From Spinacia oleracea (Eukaryota; Streptophyta; Magnoliopsida; Caryophyllales; Amaranthaceae): DNA of 64,000 nucleotides. The notes below the pieces were generated by a model. It was not told the origin of the DNA. It did not search any database and saw nothing but the letters and a program-made list of their open reading frames with translations. The position numbers and the translations under genes are program-made. The DNA is taken from contig NC_079492.1 in assembly GCF_020520425.1 (NCBI RefSeq), forward strand, positions 103,637,157 through 103,701,156, given 5' to 3'. Of the stretch, positions 11,554 to 25,250 are shown one piece after another (position 1 is the first letter of the stretch; each line of letters starts with the position of its first letter).

Positions 11554-12324
11554 TGTTGAAGAATTTTGAGTTTTTGAGATTTTGGTGAGAAATGGGGTTT
11601 TTGTGGGGAGTGAGAAAGGGTGAAGTTTGTTTGGTGGAGGTTGAAGAGAATGTGATGAGGATGATTTTGATATGCGGATTGATGAATTTGAGTGAGAGAT
11701 GAGGGAGATATGGAAGTTTGAAGTTGTTAGGGTTTGAAGGTTAATGGGGTTTGTGAGAGAATGAAGAAGATGAGTGAAGGATGAAGTGAAGAGAAAGAGA
11801 GGATCCTGTGCGTTTTGTTGTGAGTTTTCTCCACTCGCCCGCCGGGCCAATGCCTGCCCGCCGGGCCTGCGGCTCGAAAGCCGCCCGACGGGCACAGGTC
11901 AGCCCGTCGGGCGTAGGGAGACCAAAAAGAACATTCCGCACGCGCCCGGTCGGGCAGCTCCCGCCCGCCGGGTGGAGGGCGATTTGTCGAACTTCATCTC
12001 GTATCCGGCCGCCCGTCGGGCGCAGGTCTGCCCGACGGGCGGTGAGCGACGTTTTCCTCTATTCTCCGCTCGCCCGGGAGCGATTTTTCTCCTTCCGAAT
12101 TTTTTCTATCTTTTTCGCACTTAGGAGCTAAACCTGTACATCATCAAACACCCAAAAGCCGTAAAATTACTCTCTCCTCACCACTCAAAAGCAAAGGAAA
12201 TGCTACAAAACATAAAAAAAATAAAACTAAACTATCGAAAGCAATGAAATACGGGTTGCCTCCCGCAAAGCGCTGGTTTATTTCTAGTTCCCGCTCGACC
12301 TTGTTACCTTGAATATGCAGTCTA
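11554..12324. repeat. spacer between E2 pol and env-position ORF with second GC-rich array
   Basis: 11834-12078 holds modules of the same CGCCCG(N)CGGGCG type as in the E2 LTR, although this is internal sequence more than 3 kb from the 3' LTR. 11560-11820 is purine-rich on plus (a leader for the ORF on minus). 12080-12324 is plain sequence with no gene seen. Confidence 0.75.
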
Positions 12325-15162
12325 TCAGGCGGAGGGATTGAGGTGATGGACCTCAACCACTCCTATAGTAGCCCCACCATGGTACAACTTCAGACGTTGC
12401 CCGTTGACCTTGAATCCTTCACCATTATCATTCTCTACTTCAACAGACCCAAACTTGCTTACCATAGTCACGGTGAACGGCCCAGACCACCTAGACTTAA
12501 GTTTTCCAGGAAATAACTTAAGCCTAGAGTTAAAGAGTAGAACCTTGTCGCCCACCGCGATCTCTCTATGCAAAATGTGATTGGCGTGCCACTTCTTGGT
12601 CTTTTCCTTATAAATCCGGGCACTATCATAAGCTTGTAGTCGGAATTCATCGAGCTCACCCAATTGAAGTAACCGCTTCTCACCGGCTAGCTTTGCATCC
12701 ATGTTGAGCTGTTTGATTGCCCAATAAGCCTTGTACTCTATTTCTACTGGTAAGTGACACGCCTTGCCATACACCAACCGATACGGGGAGGTACCAATAG
12801 GTGTCTTAAAGGCGGTTCTGTATGCCCATAAAGTATCATCTAGCTTATCGCTCCAATTCTTCCTAGACTTCGCCACCACCTTCTCAAGGATAGATTTGAT
12901 CTCCCGGTTGGAGACCTCAACTTGACCACTCGTCTGAGGGTGGTAGGCTAGCCCGGTGCGGTGATAAACCCCATACTTGCGGAGGAGCGCATCCAGATGC
13001 TTCTCATGGAAGTGTGACCCTCCATCACTAATCAAAGCGCGCGGAACCCCAAATCTAGGAAAAATGATCTTCTTGAACAGGGAAATGACCGTCTTAGCAT
13101 CGTTAGTAGGTGAGGCAATGGCTTCCACCCACTTGGACACATAATCTACAGGAACAAGGATATACAAGTTACCCTTGGACGATGGGAATGGTCCCATGTA
13201 GTCGATTCCCCACACATCGAAAACCTCAACCTCAAGGATCCCGTTCTGTGGCATCTCATACCTCCTCGAAATAGTGCCGGCCCTCTGGCACGCATCACAA
13301 GCCATAATAAAAGCCTGTGCATCCTTGAACATAGTAGGCCAGTAAAAACCACATTGTGACAACTTAGCGTTAGTCTTTGCCGGTCCATGGTGACCACCAT
13401 AAGGTGAAGAATGACACCTACTGATAATACCTTGGACTTCCCATTCCGGAACGCAACGCTTGTACAACCCTTCAGCAGTCTCACGAAACAAATAAGGGTC
13501 ATCCCAAAAGTAGAACCGAACATCATGTAGGAATTTCTTCTTCTGTTGATATGTAAGATCAGCCGGAAGAATACCCCCTACAATGTAGTTAGCAAAATCT
13601 GGGAACCATGGTGACTGACTGACAAGTGCAAGTAAGTGATCATCCGGAAATGAATCATCGATCGGTGTAGACACTTTACCATCATCATATCTCAATCTAG
13701 ACAGGTGATCTGCAACAACATTCTCAGCCCCTTTTTTATCGCGAATCTTCAGATCAAACTCTTGTAGCAGTAGTATCCATCGAATAAGCCTGGGCTTGGC
13801 TTCCTTCTTTGAGAGCAGATACTTAAGGGCCGCATGGTCAGTATAGACTATCACCTTGGACCCAATCAGATAAGTGCGAAATTTATCCAAGGCATAGACT
13901 ATGGCTAGAAGCTCCTTCTTAGTAGTAGCATAATTAACTTGAGCTTCATCTAAGGTCTTACTTGCATAGTAGATGGCATGCAAAACTTTTTCTTTCCTCT
14001 GACCCAAAACTGCTCCAACTGCATAGTCACTTGCATCACACATTATCTCGAACGGAAGATCCCATTCGGGAGAGCGAATGATGGGAGCCGAAATCAGTGT
14101 CTGTTTAATCCTGTCAAAGGCCTCGAGACAAGCATCAGTAAACACAAACGGGGCATCCTTGAGGAGGAGCTGGGTAAGTGGTTTAACAATTTTAGAAAAA
14201 TCCTTGATAAAGCGGCGATAAAACCCCGCATGACCAAGAAAACTTCTAACACCCTTCACATTAACTGGAGGGGGCAATTGTTCAATCACTTGGACCTTAG
14301 CTCGATCCACCTGAATGCCCTTATCAGATATCAAATGTCCCAAGAACACCCCTTCAGTAACCATGAAATGACACTTTTCCCAGTTTAAGACTAAATTACA
14401 CTCTTCACATCTTTTCAGAACTTTAGCCAGATTTAGCAAGAAAGAATCAAAAGAAGTACCATAGACACTAAAATCATCCATAAACACTTCCATGATAGAC
14501 TCAATAAACTCAGAAAAGATACTCATCATGCAACGTTGGAAAGTAGCGGGTGCATTACACAGACCAAAAGGCATCCTACGATATGCAAAGGTACCATAGG
14601 GACAGATGAAGGTGGTCTTTTCCTGGTCGTCTGGATGTTTGGGAATTTGAAAGAAACCAGAATAACCATCTAGATAACAGAAAAACTTGTGACAGGCTAG
14701 CCTTTCTAACATTTGATCAATGAAGGGAAGGGGAAAGTGGTCCGTTTTAGTAGCAACATTAAGACGCCTATAATCAATGCACATGCGCCAACCTGTGACT
14801 ACCCTAGTTGGTATCAACTCATTTTTTTCATTTCTCACCACAGTTGTCCCCCCTTTCTTAGGCACTACCTGAACAGGACTCGCCCACTTAGAATCAGACA
14901 CAACATATACAATACCCGCGTCAAGCAATTTCATAACTTCAGCTTTTACAACATCTTGCATGACAGGGTTTAGACGACGCTGGGGTTGAATGCATGGTTT
15001 ATGATTTTCATCTAGATGTATCCTATGCATGCAAAAGTCAGGGCTAATACCCTTTAAATCATCAATACTGTACCCAATGGCCCTTTTGTGCGTTTTCAAC
15101 ACAATAAGAAGTTGGGATAAATGGTCTGCATCAAGTGCAGTACTGACGATCACAGGGAAAAG
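12325..15162 (-). CDS. E2 pol: reverse transcriptase, RNase H, integrase (long intact frame)
   Basis: A continuous 942-codon frame from the first Met at 15153. [24 protein letters not shown] near residue 122, [11 protein letters not shown] near 160, [16 protein letters not shown] near 194, catalytic FMDDFSVYG at 224-232. Ty3-type RNase [19 protein letters not shown], then [14 protein letters not shown] and [10 protein letters not shown]. Integrase: zinc finger with GGHHGPAKT and CDACQRAG, catalytic core residues in [20 protein letters not shown] and [16 protein letters not shown] (D, D, E), ending in a [14 protein letters not shown]-terminal module. All key residues are present. It is a continuation of the protease frame upstream, separated by one TAA at 15163-15165, so this pol may not be expressed as a fusion. 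Confidence 0.92.
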   Translation of the reverse strand, partial: LFPVIVSTALDADHLSQLLIVLKTHKRAIGYSIDDLKGISPDFCMHRIHLDENHKPCIQPQRRLNPVMQDVVKAEVMKLLDAGIVYVVSDSKWASPVQVVPKKGGTTVVRNEKNELIPTRVVTGWRMCIDYRRLNVATKTDHFPLPFIDQMLERLACHKFFCYLDGYSGFFQIPKHPDDQEKTTFICPYGTFAYRRMPFGLCNAPATFQRCMMSIFSEFIESIMEVFMDDFSVYGTSFDSFLLNLAKVLKRCEECNLVLNWEKCHFMVTEGVFLGHLISDKGIQVDRAKVQVIEQLPPPVNVKGVRSFLGHAGFYRRFIKDFSKIVKPLTQLLLKDAPFVFTDACLEAFDRIKQTLISAPIIRSPEWDLPFEIMCDASDYAVGAVLGQRKEKVLHAIYYASKTLDEAQVNYATTKKELLAIVYALDKFRTYLIGSKVIVYTDHAALKYLLSKKEAKPRLIRWILLLQEFDLKIRDKKGAENVVADHLSRLRYDDGKVSTPIDDSFPDDHLLALVSQSPWFPDFANYIVGGILPADLTYQQKKKFLHDVRFYFWDDPYLFRETAEGLYKRCVPEWEVQGIISRCHSSPYGGHHGPAKTNAKLSQCGFYWPTMFKDAQAFIMACDACQRAGTISRRYEMPQNGILEVEVFDVWGIDYMGPFPSSKGNLYILVPVDYVSKWVEAIASPTNDAKTVISLFKKIIFPRFGVPRALISDGGSHFHEKHLDALLRKYGVYHRTGLAYHPQTSGQVEVSNREIKSILEKVVAKSRKNWSDKLDDTLWAYRTAFKTPIGTSPYRLVYGKACHLPVEIEYKAYWAIKQLNMDAKLAGEKRLLQLGELDEFRLQAYDSARIYKEKTKKWHANHILHREIAVGDKVLLFNSRLKLFPGKLKSRWSGPFTVTMVSKFGSVEVENDNGEGFKVNGQRLKLYHGGATIGVVEVHHLNPSA

Positions 15163-16295
15163 TTATTCATCATCTAAAAACGCATATTTAAGGTTAGCAG
15201 GAAGAGGCTTAAGTTCGGGTTTCTTTACCTCTTTAACAGGACAAACCGGCCGAACTAACCTCTTCAGTTTGGTGCTCTCTGGTTCGGACCCTTCACCAAC
15301 AAGAGCCAACTCTAGGGCATCCACTTCAGCACTCCAAGAACTGCTATCACCTGCAGAAGACTCACAACAAAGCACTGCCTCCAAAGGATCTCTTTCTAGA
15401 ACTTGGGAGACGTTATCACGAGTAATAAAATCAACTACATCAATACGATAGAATTGTTCTTCCTCTAGCATGGGACTTTTTAAGGCACTATTCAGATTAA
15501 AAGTCACCTTATCATCCCCAACAGACAAAGTCAATTTCCCACTTTTAACATCAATGACCGCCCCCGCCGTGTGAAGGAATGGTCTACCTAAGATTATGGG
15601 AATTTGAGAATCCTCCTGCATGTCTAGTACTACAAAGTCTACAGGTATATAGAATTTACCTACTCTAACAGGGACGTCCTCTAAAACACCTAAGGGGTAT
15701 TTGACAGAACGGTCGGCCATTTGCAGAGTGATATTGGTAACCTTAAGCTCACCCATATTCAGTTTACTACAGACAGACAAAGGCATGACAGACACACTAG
15801 CACCTAAATCACATAAAGCTTTATCAATAAATACGGTGCCAATGTTACATGGGATGGAAAAACTCCCGGGGTCTTTAAGTTTAGGTGGAGACTTGTTTTG
15901 CAAATAAGCACTACATTCCTCAGTGAAAGCTACAGTCTCTACCTCACAAAAAGCACGTTTCCTGGTCAAAATATCTTTCATGAATTTAGCATAAACAGGA
16001 ACCTGTAAAATTAATTCAGTAAAAGGAACCGTTACCTGCAGATTTTTGACCACTTCCAAGAATCTGCCAAACTGCTTGTCTAGCTTATTCTTGAGTTGCC
16101 GGTTTGGGAAGGGGAGTGCAATAGGTGGTACTTGAATATCTGTCCCCTTCTTAACCTCAGTTGTAGCCTCATTCTCATTGACTACCTTTTCAGCTTCCTT
16201 ACCATCCATAACTATCTTTAGGATTTCTTCACTGACCAGACCACTAGCAGACACCCCAGAATCAACCTCAACCGGCATAGAAGGACCATCATAAT
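15163..16295 (-). pseudogene. E2 gag C-terminus/aspartic protease segment
   Basis: Same frame as the pol below, ending at TAA 15163-15165 just before FPVIVST. Contains the retropepsin-like core ALCDLGASVSVMPLSVC (active-site D-L-G-A-S), then ITLQMADRSV and IPIILGRPFLHTAGAVIDV, as in Athila/Tat proteases. Its 5' side is cut at 16295 by the E3 copia insertion; the upstream gag part resumes at 26594. The 16296-16329 bases of the apparent frame belong to the E3 LTR and are not part of the gene. Confidence 0.85.
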
Positions 16296-16599
16296 TGAAG
16301 GAAATAATGCCCTTGGTCCAAGTATGCATTCTATGTTAAGTCTAATAAATGCGGTTCAGTATTAATTAACAAGTTAATAATTCAGTGAGATCAAGTGAGC
16401 TGAATGCCTAGCTAGAGGCCGCTTCAGTTCAAGTGGAATTAATGATATTAATCCACAGCTTACTCTTGACTGAACCCGTAGGGTCACACAAATAGTACGT
16501 AAACGGATCAAGTATTTAATGGCATTAAATACTCCATCTATGAATATTCGGAACCGACGGATCTTGGTTTCAGTGGGAGCTAAGATCGTCACAGGCAAG

Positions 16600-16935
16600 A
16601 AATGAATACTCCGGAAACGATGATATTGCCGGAAACGGAAATATGGATCGTGTCGGAAATATGAATATTATCCAAGTCGTAGATGTTGCCGGAAACGGAA
16701 ACATGGTACGTATCGGAAAAATTATTGGAAATGGAAATATTACCAGAATCGGAAATATTGCCGGAAACGGAAATATTGTCAGAATCGGAAATATTGCCGG
16801 AATCGGAAAATAATTCCGGAAACGGAAATATTAAATATTTGTTCGAAACGGAAATTAATTCCGGAATCGGAAATATTAAATATTGTTCGTATCGGAAATA
16901 GATTCCGGAAATGGAAATTTAATCGGAAGCGTATC
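16600..16935 (+). repeat. CGGAAA array in E3 LTR U3
   Basis: About 20 copies of CGGAAA/CGGAAT spaced irregularly by 6-18 bp (GCCGGAAACGGAAATATTG, GCCGGAATCGGAAATATT and variants), about 340-680 bp upstream of the LTR TATA box. The second LTR has the same block at 25555-25890, and the old solo LTR E7 keeps it in reverse orientation at about 33415-33575. Confidence 0.85.
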
Positions 16936-17274
16936 GTACGAATTAGCATCGGACGAGGCCTGCCGGACGAAGGCCCAGCACGAAGCCGGGCCATCGCCCA
17001 GCAAGCACGCACGCCACAAGCCCAGCGCGCGCCAAGGCCACGGATGCGTGGGCCGCGCTGCGTGGGCTGCTGCTCGCATGCGCATAGGCAGCCCTTGTGG
17101 CTGCCGTGTGTGTGTGTGAGTTTGTGCTCATGCATGATTCCTAAAACTGCAAGAGTTAGTGTGTGATTAAATTCCTATTCCTAATTAGATAAATTAATTA
17201 AATAGAATTCATGTAGGATTCTAATTTCAATTAATTCGTATCTTACTAGGATTGCGATTCCTTTTCCATAACTC

Positions 17275-17282
17275 TATAAATA
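17275..17282 (+). promoter_or_regulatory. TATA box of E3 LTR
   Basis: TATAAATA in a GC-poor setting, followed about 30 bp later by the likely start of the R region. Same box in the 3' LTR at 26230-26237. Confidence 0.65.
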
Positions 17283-17640
17283 AAGGCCTAGGGGTCATTA
17301 TTTACATACAAGTTTCAAGTATTCAAAACTAAGATTTTTAAGCAAAAAAAATCAGCCAATATTCTTGCCTACCTAACCGAAAATATTAGAACCTTAAGGG
17401 CGATTCTAGTTGGTCAATCTTAAGGCGGATCCGGACGTGCTGTGGACTATCTACGGAGGGACGACACTTGGAGTCCTAAAGACTTGTTCTTGTTCGGTTC
17501 GGGCGCAGCTAGGGAAGGTACGCAACAAAGAGTATGCATCTAAACTATGCTAAATGATTATGTGTAAATAATATGTTGTCCTGGGTTAATGGTTGTTTCC
17601 GCATGATCTATGTAATGTCATATGTATCATAACCTATCAG

Positions 17641-17653
17641 TGGTATCACGAGC
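17641..17653 (+). other. E3 primer-binding site
   Basis: TGGTATCACGAGC right after the LTR end, a variant of the initiator tRNA-Met-complementary TGGTATCAGAGC used by many plant copia elements. Confidence 0.7.
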
Positions 17654-18439
17654 CCCTTATTATTTTCATAATCTAAATTGCATGAACATGGTTAAATATT
17701 ACAAATTTGCAAGAATTAAAAGGGGTGATTAATTTTCGTAATTGTTAATTAATTGCAAATTGCGTTTATTTAATTATACGTACGCAGTTTTTCGGCAGTT
17801 TCTTCGTTACTCATCCGAATCGAGTGATTTTTGTGTCAATTCCGCATGTAAAAGGCATTCTAAAATTTTGACAAAAATAGTATTTTTCTGCCTAACCCAG
17901 AATTCTCAAATTCGAAGCCTAACTATGACTTTTCGAAGGTTTTAGTTTTTCGAATGCAAAATTTCGTAAATTTAAGATGTTAAATTAAATATTTGCGATT
18001 CTTGTTGATAAATCTTGAATTTTTGATTGACCTACTGCATATGTTTAACAAGTTTGAATGCCTAGTCTTGTTAATTATGCAATCTAATTTGTAATTATGA
18101 TTAATTTGTTGAAAATTAGAATAATTTAGAATTAATTTGATTTTCATAATTAATTGTAATTTAATTAGAAACCTATGATTAAAAACCACCATAAAAATTG
18201 TAAATTTACGATAAATTTTAAATTTTTATGACCTAGACTTGAATCCATATCAATCGGAAATCAATTGGATAATAAATTTTCGATTTTTCGCCCTAAAATT
18301 ATGAAATTAATATTATTTATTAATTTGTCATTAATTTTAAATATAAATTTTGAATTTTTATGCGATTCGTTCAAATAACTTGCACGTACGAAGCAATGGA
18401 CGCTTCGTGTTACCCTTAAGGGGTGTTGTATAATGCGGG

Positions 18440-18995
18440 CATGCGACGACGAGCAAGGGAGCTCGTCGCCCGTGCGGCACGAATGCAATGAGCAAGAGCG
18501 TAGTGCACGAGCACAAGTCAGCAGCCCTGCCTTGTGTCGTGTGCCACGAGCAATGAACGTATGGGCATGGGCGAGGGGCGAGCCAAGGCAGTCGCGTGTG
18601 GGCAGCAAGCGAGCTGCGCCACAGCGCGCGCTGCCTCGCACAAGAGCGCGCAGCCTCGCGCGCAGCGAGCGCAAGCTCGCGTGCCACGAGCGCTGCGCCC
18701 AGCATCACTCGCGCGCCCAGCGAGCGATGGCTCGCGCGCACAGCACGCGATGGCTCGCGCGCACAGCACGCGATGTCGCCCGCCCAGCGAGCGATGTCGC
18801 GCCCCAGCAAGCGATGGCTCGCGCGCACAGCAAGCGATCTCGCGCGCGCGCACTGCGAGCGATAGCTCGCGTGCGATGGGGCGCTGTGCGGAGGCTTGCG
18901 ATAGGACAGCAGCAGCTATGCGACGAGCGCATGAGCTGCGCGCACATGGCCAGCAATGGCTGTGTGCGTGCGGCCCATGGGCGTGCAACGCGTAG
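18440..18995 (+). repeat. GC-rich degenerate tandem array in E3 leader
   Basis: Irregular repeats of units such as GCGATGGCTCGCGCGCACA and GCGAGCGCAAGCTCGC in otherwise very AT-rich sequence. Many units are self-complementary (CGAGC/GCTCG). Long frames cross it on both strands in several phases, as expected of GC-rich low-complexity DNA, so none is taken as a gene. Confidence 0.8.
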
Positions 18996-18999
18996 GGTG

Positions 19000-21400
19000 T
19001 TTGCGTTACGATTAGATCGTTTTGAATGTTTAATTTGAAAATTCCAGTTCACGTAATTTTAATTAATTTTAAAATTAATAATTTGAATTAATTTCTTGGA
19101 TTTTAATTTTGAATATTATAATTATAATAAATGGAATTTATTCTAATTATTTTACTAAAATTAAAATCATGAATTAATTTAAATGCGACTGAAATTAAAT
19201 TAAATTTTTGGATTCAATTATAAATTTATATGAGCTTTAAATTTTAATTAAATTTGTATGTTTCCGGTTAGACTAGAAATACAATTTTATGTTTAAAATT
19301 AGTAAAGCATATGAATTTATTGGTTTGAGTGGGAGCGCTTTTTAGTCATAAACTCTTGATTAGGTCTACAAATCCTTAAGGTTAAAACAACTTGATTAGA
19401 ATTAATAAGGACTGAATAATTGATAGATTATTGGTGACCTTGATTGATTGCTGCAAATGTTTACGTGATGCATAATGAGTTTTACTAACCAGCTATGTGG
19501 GCCATTCATGATAATGAATGGGTGAATGGTATATATTGTATATGTACTGTTTTGCAGGTTATGAAGTGACTAGTATGGCCCAAATAGGATAGAAAATATG
19601 GTCTGCGTACCATTAATTTGAATGTAATTGGTCTAAAGTACCAAAGTTATTTTTCAATTCAAATATGGTCTGCGAACCATCAAATAGTTGTAATTAGTTA
19701 TAGCTTATCCTATTTGAAGAAAATGGTGCCTCCCACGGAGATTTTCAAGACGGACTTTGAAGTCAAAGCTTCAAGATGAAGTCGGGCCATACTAGATCAC
19801 AAATATCTTATGCATGTTTTAAGTTATTTATTGCTTTAAATATGTCTTAAAATGCATGAGATCAAAAGCTTGATTATGTTGCATGATTAAGGATTTTAGT
19901 TCACTTAAAATCTAACCAACATAGTAAGAGCCTTAAGTTCCAAACTTAAAAATTGAGTTAAAAGGTGCCATGCCAAAATATACACTTGCTTGGATATCCT
20001 TTACATCAATCTAGTAATAGTTTTTCGCTCAGCGAGGTGTTACTTATTGGTCCTAAAGGGGCAAGGTACACAAATAATTGTGAGTACATGTTAGTTTTGG
20101 TGAAACTCAACGATATAAGTAAGGAGTCCTTTTATGTCGTGGCAAATTCGATAGGTTTACCTAATAAGTTCTTAGACGTACCTATCAACCAAGAATAGTT
20201 TCTAGACTATTAGCAAAAGGCTTTTGCTTACCTAAGATGTTCTAGGATTAAGTCGACAAACTGTGCTTAGTTCTTCAATGATTTTAGGGTCTTGGAATCA
20301 TTTTATTCACACCTGCCGGAACAATAAAATCGAATAAAATGCTAATAACTTGTTTGAATTGCATGGTTGCTTTAATTTCAAGTTATTATTCATGATAAAT
20401 GTTTAGACTTTGCATGCTTCAATGTATATTTTAATTATTGTTTATAATTAAATATCTTGCACTGCAATAAATCCTTTTAGAAAGGTAACAGTAAATTTCC
20501 TCGATTGGTAGTGAATCCAAGAACGATTCACGGAAATGAGAGAAAGTGAGCAATTTAAAATGTACGTTTCTTTTAGCGACTTTTATGGTTGTTTTCGAAT
20601 ATCAAAATCGAATGGAAAACCAATTGGTGCTTGTGAATTCAAAATACAATGTAGTTTTGAGATCATAAAGCATTGAGTTTAATACGCTCAGCTTTACCAA
20701 TGGTTAACAACCTAATATCTTTGTCCATTTAATTCTCGAATGAGTCTAGTCCCTAGACATTCGAATAGATCGATGCTTAGAGAACTTTAGAAGCTTCTGG
20801 TAAGATCATCTAGTTGAAACAAAATATTCAACATAAATTAAAATGGTAAAGAACCTTGTTGGTGACATTGGACATGTCTAACAAAGTATAAAAGTCAACA
20901 CTAAAGAATTCAATTCTTAAGACTATAAGAAAGGGTACAAGAAATAGGAAAACGAGGAACAATGAAAGGAATTTACGATTCCGTTTCTACCTATAAGTTT
21001 ATGTTTAAAGAGAAGTGACCTAGCAATCAAACTTCCTTGGTATCATATACCGCTTGAGGTTCTTACTTTGGTAATAACTCAAACAATGGAAGCTAGGATA
21101 CACTAATGACCTACAAGTGGGAAATGAAGCATGGCAATGCTACATTAGTTGTAGGGTCATCTAGTTTGTTTTAAATCCTTTCAAAGGCTGGAACTAAATG
21201 GCTATTTTGTTCCATAATCAGCATACCTAAATTTCTGCTTCAAAGACAGAAAGACTCACATTCAGAAGAACAAAAACAATGCTTGTTTGTTTGTTTATTT
21301 GAATGAAATGGTCAATTACAGGTTGAGTCAATATGCTTGATTAAAACAAACAACTCTTTAAAGAACTTTACTAGGTTCAAATCAAACCCTTGATTTGAGT
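19000..21400 (+). other. E3 internal region, gag position, no intact gene
   Basis: AT-rich and without a credible gag. A 77-codon frame at 19965-20198 (contains GPKGARYTNNCEYMLVLVKLN) shows no motif I can assign. Stops occur in all plus frames over short intervals. Confidence 0.6.
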
Positions 21401-21404
21401 TCCA

Positions 21405-24080
21405 TTAATCTTTGGCATTGTTACTTAGACCATATCAACAAGTTAACATTCATAAGCTCTATTTTGATGGACCTTTTGAAAGTTGGTTGATTTCTAGATC
21501 AACTTAAGACAAGCTAGTCTTACTTGTTGAAAGTAACAAAGAATATGAACTATTGTTAGAACGCCTAGACAATGGAGTTCAAAGCTAAAGAAAGATTTTA
21601 TGACTGTATTATTTCACATGGATTTGAGTGAATATAGGTTTATTTACTCAAATGTGATATAAGTTGAATCTGTTTGGCTAGTTCAAAGATTCAGAAGTAT
21701 AAAATCCACTCGGTAAGAAATCATAAAGATCTAGGTTAGATCATGTTAATGATTACTTGAGACCAAATATGATCATCAATGATTGTGTGTTGTAATTTCC
21801 CAATCTAACTCCATAAGATATGGCATATCTTAGTTGGAATAATTGAAGTCAATTAGTACTTGATTCGATTAATGATGAATCATAAAGACTTTTCCTATAA
21901 TTTCTAAAACAAAATGCTCAACTACCACCAAACTAAACCAAATTCGTCAAAGCTATTGAAAAGTAATTTCAGAGTAACTTTTCATAAAATATATCTAGAG
22001 AGTTGCAAAACTCAGTGGGAGCTTAGTGTTTGTCATTCGACAAACTAAGGCCCAAGTATAGATATATGTTTCATTGTGATTTATTCAAATGAGACACAAG
22101 GGTATTGTTTCTACCACGAATTTTTGAGAACATAATGTTTGTTTGCTCGAAATAATGTCCTTTTGGAGATTCGTTTCCAAAATGACAAGTGGGAGAAAAT
22201 AGACCTCGAAAGTCTTCGAGACGAACAACAAACATAAACGGACATTCCGGAGGCTTTTCGAAGTGCTTCAGAAAATCCGAACTTATTCTTTAAGGACTTT
22301 AGAAGTGGCTTTAAAGAATAGACATCTCTTAGAAGACTTTACAAGTGCTTCAAGGAGAACAGAATATTCAAAGGACTTTCAAGTGGCTATTGATATTCTA
22401 TTGTTTGATGTTCTATACCCAAGTAGGCATAGAATTCAAGTCACTGAAACTATGAGATTCTTCTATTAGATAGTGAAGAAACATAGAGATCAGGTCAATG
22501 AAACTATGAGATTCTTCTATTAAATAGTGAAGAAACCTACAACTTGCAGTCAAACTATTATCATATAGATTAATGAGTTTGTGACTTGTAAGAAAGCTAT
22601 GACGAAATATAGATTCCCTAAAATGGTTAGAGGCCATATATAGACTATATGTTTAAATGGTTAGAGGCCATAAAACATACTCAATGTTTTGATGACAAAA
22701 TTAAAAGTTTGTTGATTTGCAAGAATAGTTTCACATCTATTGGTTGCAAGTTTGTTTTAAGGATAAAAACCATCAAACATGAAATTGTGTTCACACGCAA
22801 AGCTAGATTAGTTGCTAAAGGTTACAAGCAAATTCATGGCATGGATTGTGTTGAAACCTCATGCAAAATCGTAATGCTTAAGTCTATAATTCAAGCAATG
22901 ATTGCATATTGGTACATATGGCAATTGGATGACAAAACGTATTCCTCAATCAAATGTTGGAATAAACTATGTACATGGTATGTCATAGGATTTGTGGATC
23001 CAAATAAATGCTTGAAAAGGAAAGCTAGCTTATGAAATCTAAGTCCAGATTTAAGCAAGCAATTGGGAATTAGAACTGTATTTTAGTGAAGCTAATAAGT
23101 ATTTTAGTTTCATAAAATGTACATGATTCTTATAGATGTATAAGAAGTTTAGTGGGAGTACATAAAAACTTATTTGGTCCTATGTGTATCACACACATAT
23201 CTCTCTATTGTGAAATAACATTCAAATGCTAATGACTTAGATTTGAAATTATTCATCAATGATGGACCATGGCGAAACTTAGTACATATTGGGTATTAAG
23301 ATCTATTTACAAAGATCTTATTGTTTTGGATTAAGTAATGGCATTTACTAAATCAAACACGAAAGACTCCATTGGAGACATTCGACCCATATGAATAAAT
23401 CTAAGTAAAGAATGTTTGAACTATGTATAAGCATTTACTAAGTTAAACATCAAAGAGTCTAAATGAGATTCTTAACCTATATTATATGTCAAAGAATTTA
23501 GCTGGATTCAGTATCTACTAAAAATTGAATGAGCTAAAGTTACATGAATAGAATTCAATTGGGAATTATTCTGCAAAAGAATTTATCATGTATGATATAA
23601 TATGAGGATCGCCAAAAACGTATCGTATGACTTTAGGCATGACGAACATATACCAATCTCTATTGATCTAAGTGAAGATCAACTAGATTGAGACCAAGAA
23701 TACTTATGGTACTTGAAAAGGTACATAGGAATAGTTCTTGATTCAAGGAAATAAAGATACGCTAAATATTGATGCTACACGCATAAACACTGGCAAAGGA
23801 TCAAGCAAGACCCTTTGGAGTTAACCATTGATAAGGACGAGCTATAGAGCATCGTGTTTTGAAATGGCAACATGGATTGGAGACCATGAGTTGTTGCGTG
23901 GGAAATTAAAATATTAATTTCTATGTTCTAAGATACAGCTGGAAAGTCTTCCACATATCTGTGAACTGCTTGGATAAGTAAATCCAAATAAAGCATCACT
24001 AGCAACCTATACAGTTGAAGTAAAAGTAATTATTGCCTAAGAAGCAATAAAACAGGGTTGTTTAAAGTTCTTCACTGAAC
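21405..24080 (+). pseudogene. decayed copia pol of E3
   Basis: Relics in canonical copia order. GAG-pre-integrase: LWHCYLDHINKLT at about 21411 (family pattern LWHxRLGHI). RT: 22649-23035 with KARLVAKGYKQIHGMDC and WQLDDKT. YLKRYIGIVLDS at about 23711. RNase H-like DKDEL and an EAIK-type segment near 23838-24050. Frames are broken by many stops, and no YVDD catalytic motif is seen. The integrase core cannot be recognised with confidence. Confidence 0.7.
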
Positions 24081-25250
24081 TTGGGTAGATCACCTATCTG
24101 CTGGCTTGATGGTTCTTCATTGAAAAATGCGTAGAACCACTCTTGAAGCAAGAAAAACGTCTGCTAACTTAATGGTTCTTCATTGCAAAATGCGTAGAAC
24201 CACTAATGTAGTAAGAAAGACTAGATCACATAATAAACAAACTCGAAAAGATCTTATCATCATATCTCAAAGAACATTCGATGAAAAGGATGTTAAGATT
24301 GGCAAAGCATGATAACTAAACCTATGCAACAAGTGAGAAGCAACACTCACATTGTCGCACTGGAAATCAAGCATAGCTTTGAATTCCATGAATTGTTTTA
24401 GAAAATGGGTTTGAGGCCCATGGTTGTAAAACATTGGGGTTGAACATTTATCATATATGAAATGTATTTTCATATTCCATTTAATCTTGGTTTAGTATTA
24501 AATGATGAGTCCCTTCAAATTTGACGATATATTCAAGATAGACTGTCAGGACCAGTCCTGTGACTAAGAAATGTCTATCAAGTGAACTTGAATGTCAAAG
24601 GTTGAAAATGGTCCCTAATCGGAGTTTTCTATAAAATTGGACGCATAGAAAACGTTAGACGACTAGAATGCAAGATGACTAGTAGTTCTGTTTCTTGAAC
24701 TATGTGGACATGGCAATGTCATAATCATTTGCATAGATACTTACTTTGGGAAGACTAGTATCGGACAAGACCTATGAAACTTTACTGTAAGAGATGAAAG
24801 TCTGTCATAAGTAAATTTCATTAAATTATTAGACACTAAATCCTCAATACCTGAGTGATTTGAGATTACTTGTTTGAGAACTGGTTGCTTTGACGTTGAC
24901 CAACCGTCGCACCGTAAAAGGAGGCTATAAAGGCAACGCTCAGGTAATCACCTATCAAACGAAGTCTAATCTCAAGATCGCAAGATTGGGATTGTCCTCC
25001 CATAAATCGGGAAGAGATGCTTAAAAGTTGTACAAGGCCACTCGGAGAGCTAGAAACTGTGAAATGCATGGCCGTGCTCGGATGAATCATAGGCTATGAT
25101 TATCTGTTTATTTGATCAGTTGAACTCTGAAACCGAGGAACACCTCTGGACATAATAAGGATGACAACTCTTACCTTATGTTCAAGAGCAAGCATCGAGC
25201 GACAAAGGAATTAGGAAATGCACACTTGTCCCTAAGGACAAGTGGGTGAC
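24081..25250 (+). other. E3 3' internal region and polypurine tract
   Basis: No gene. Contains a near-direct repeat at 24106-24205 (TGGTTCTTCATTG..AAATGCGTAGAACCACT, twice). The purine-rich GGACAAGTGGGTGAC at 25236-25250 abuts the 3' LTR and serves as PPT. Confidence 0.65.

Larger units (their letters stand above)
16296..17639 (+). repeat. E3 5' LTR
   Basis: TGAAGGAAATAATG...AACCTATCA. Identical to 25251-26593 except an A8 versus A7 run (about 17344-17351 against 26299-26305) and T17519 versus C26473. Confidence 0.95.

Noticed and set aside
16683-16901. Frame translating to repeated ETEILPESE-like peptide
   Set aside because: Translation of the CGGAAA array in the LTR, present identically at 25638-25856; repeat-driven.
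17641-17653. tRNA-Met-like sequence
   Set aside because: Short primer-binding site complementary to the tRNA end, not a tRNA gene; the same holds for 28260-28276, 35925-35936 and 52770-52782.
18261-19052. Eight overlapping frames up to 201 codons in all phases
   Set aside because: GC-rich degenerate tandem array in the E3 leader; Ala/Arg/Ser low-complexity translations in every phase, no codon bias to one frame.
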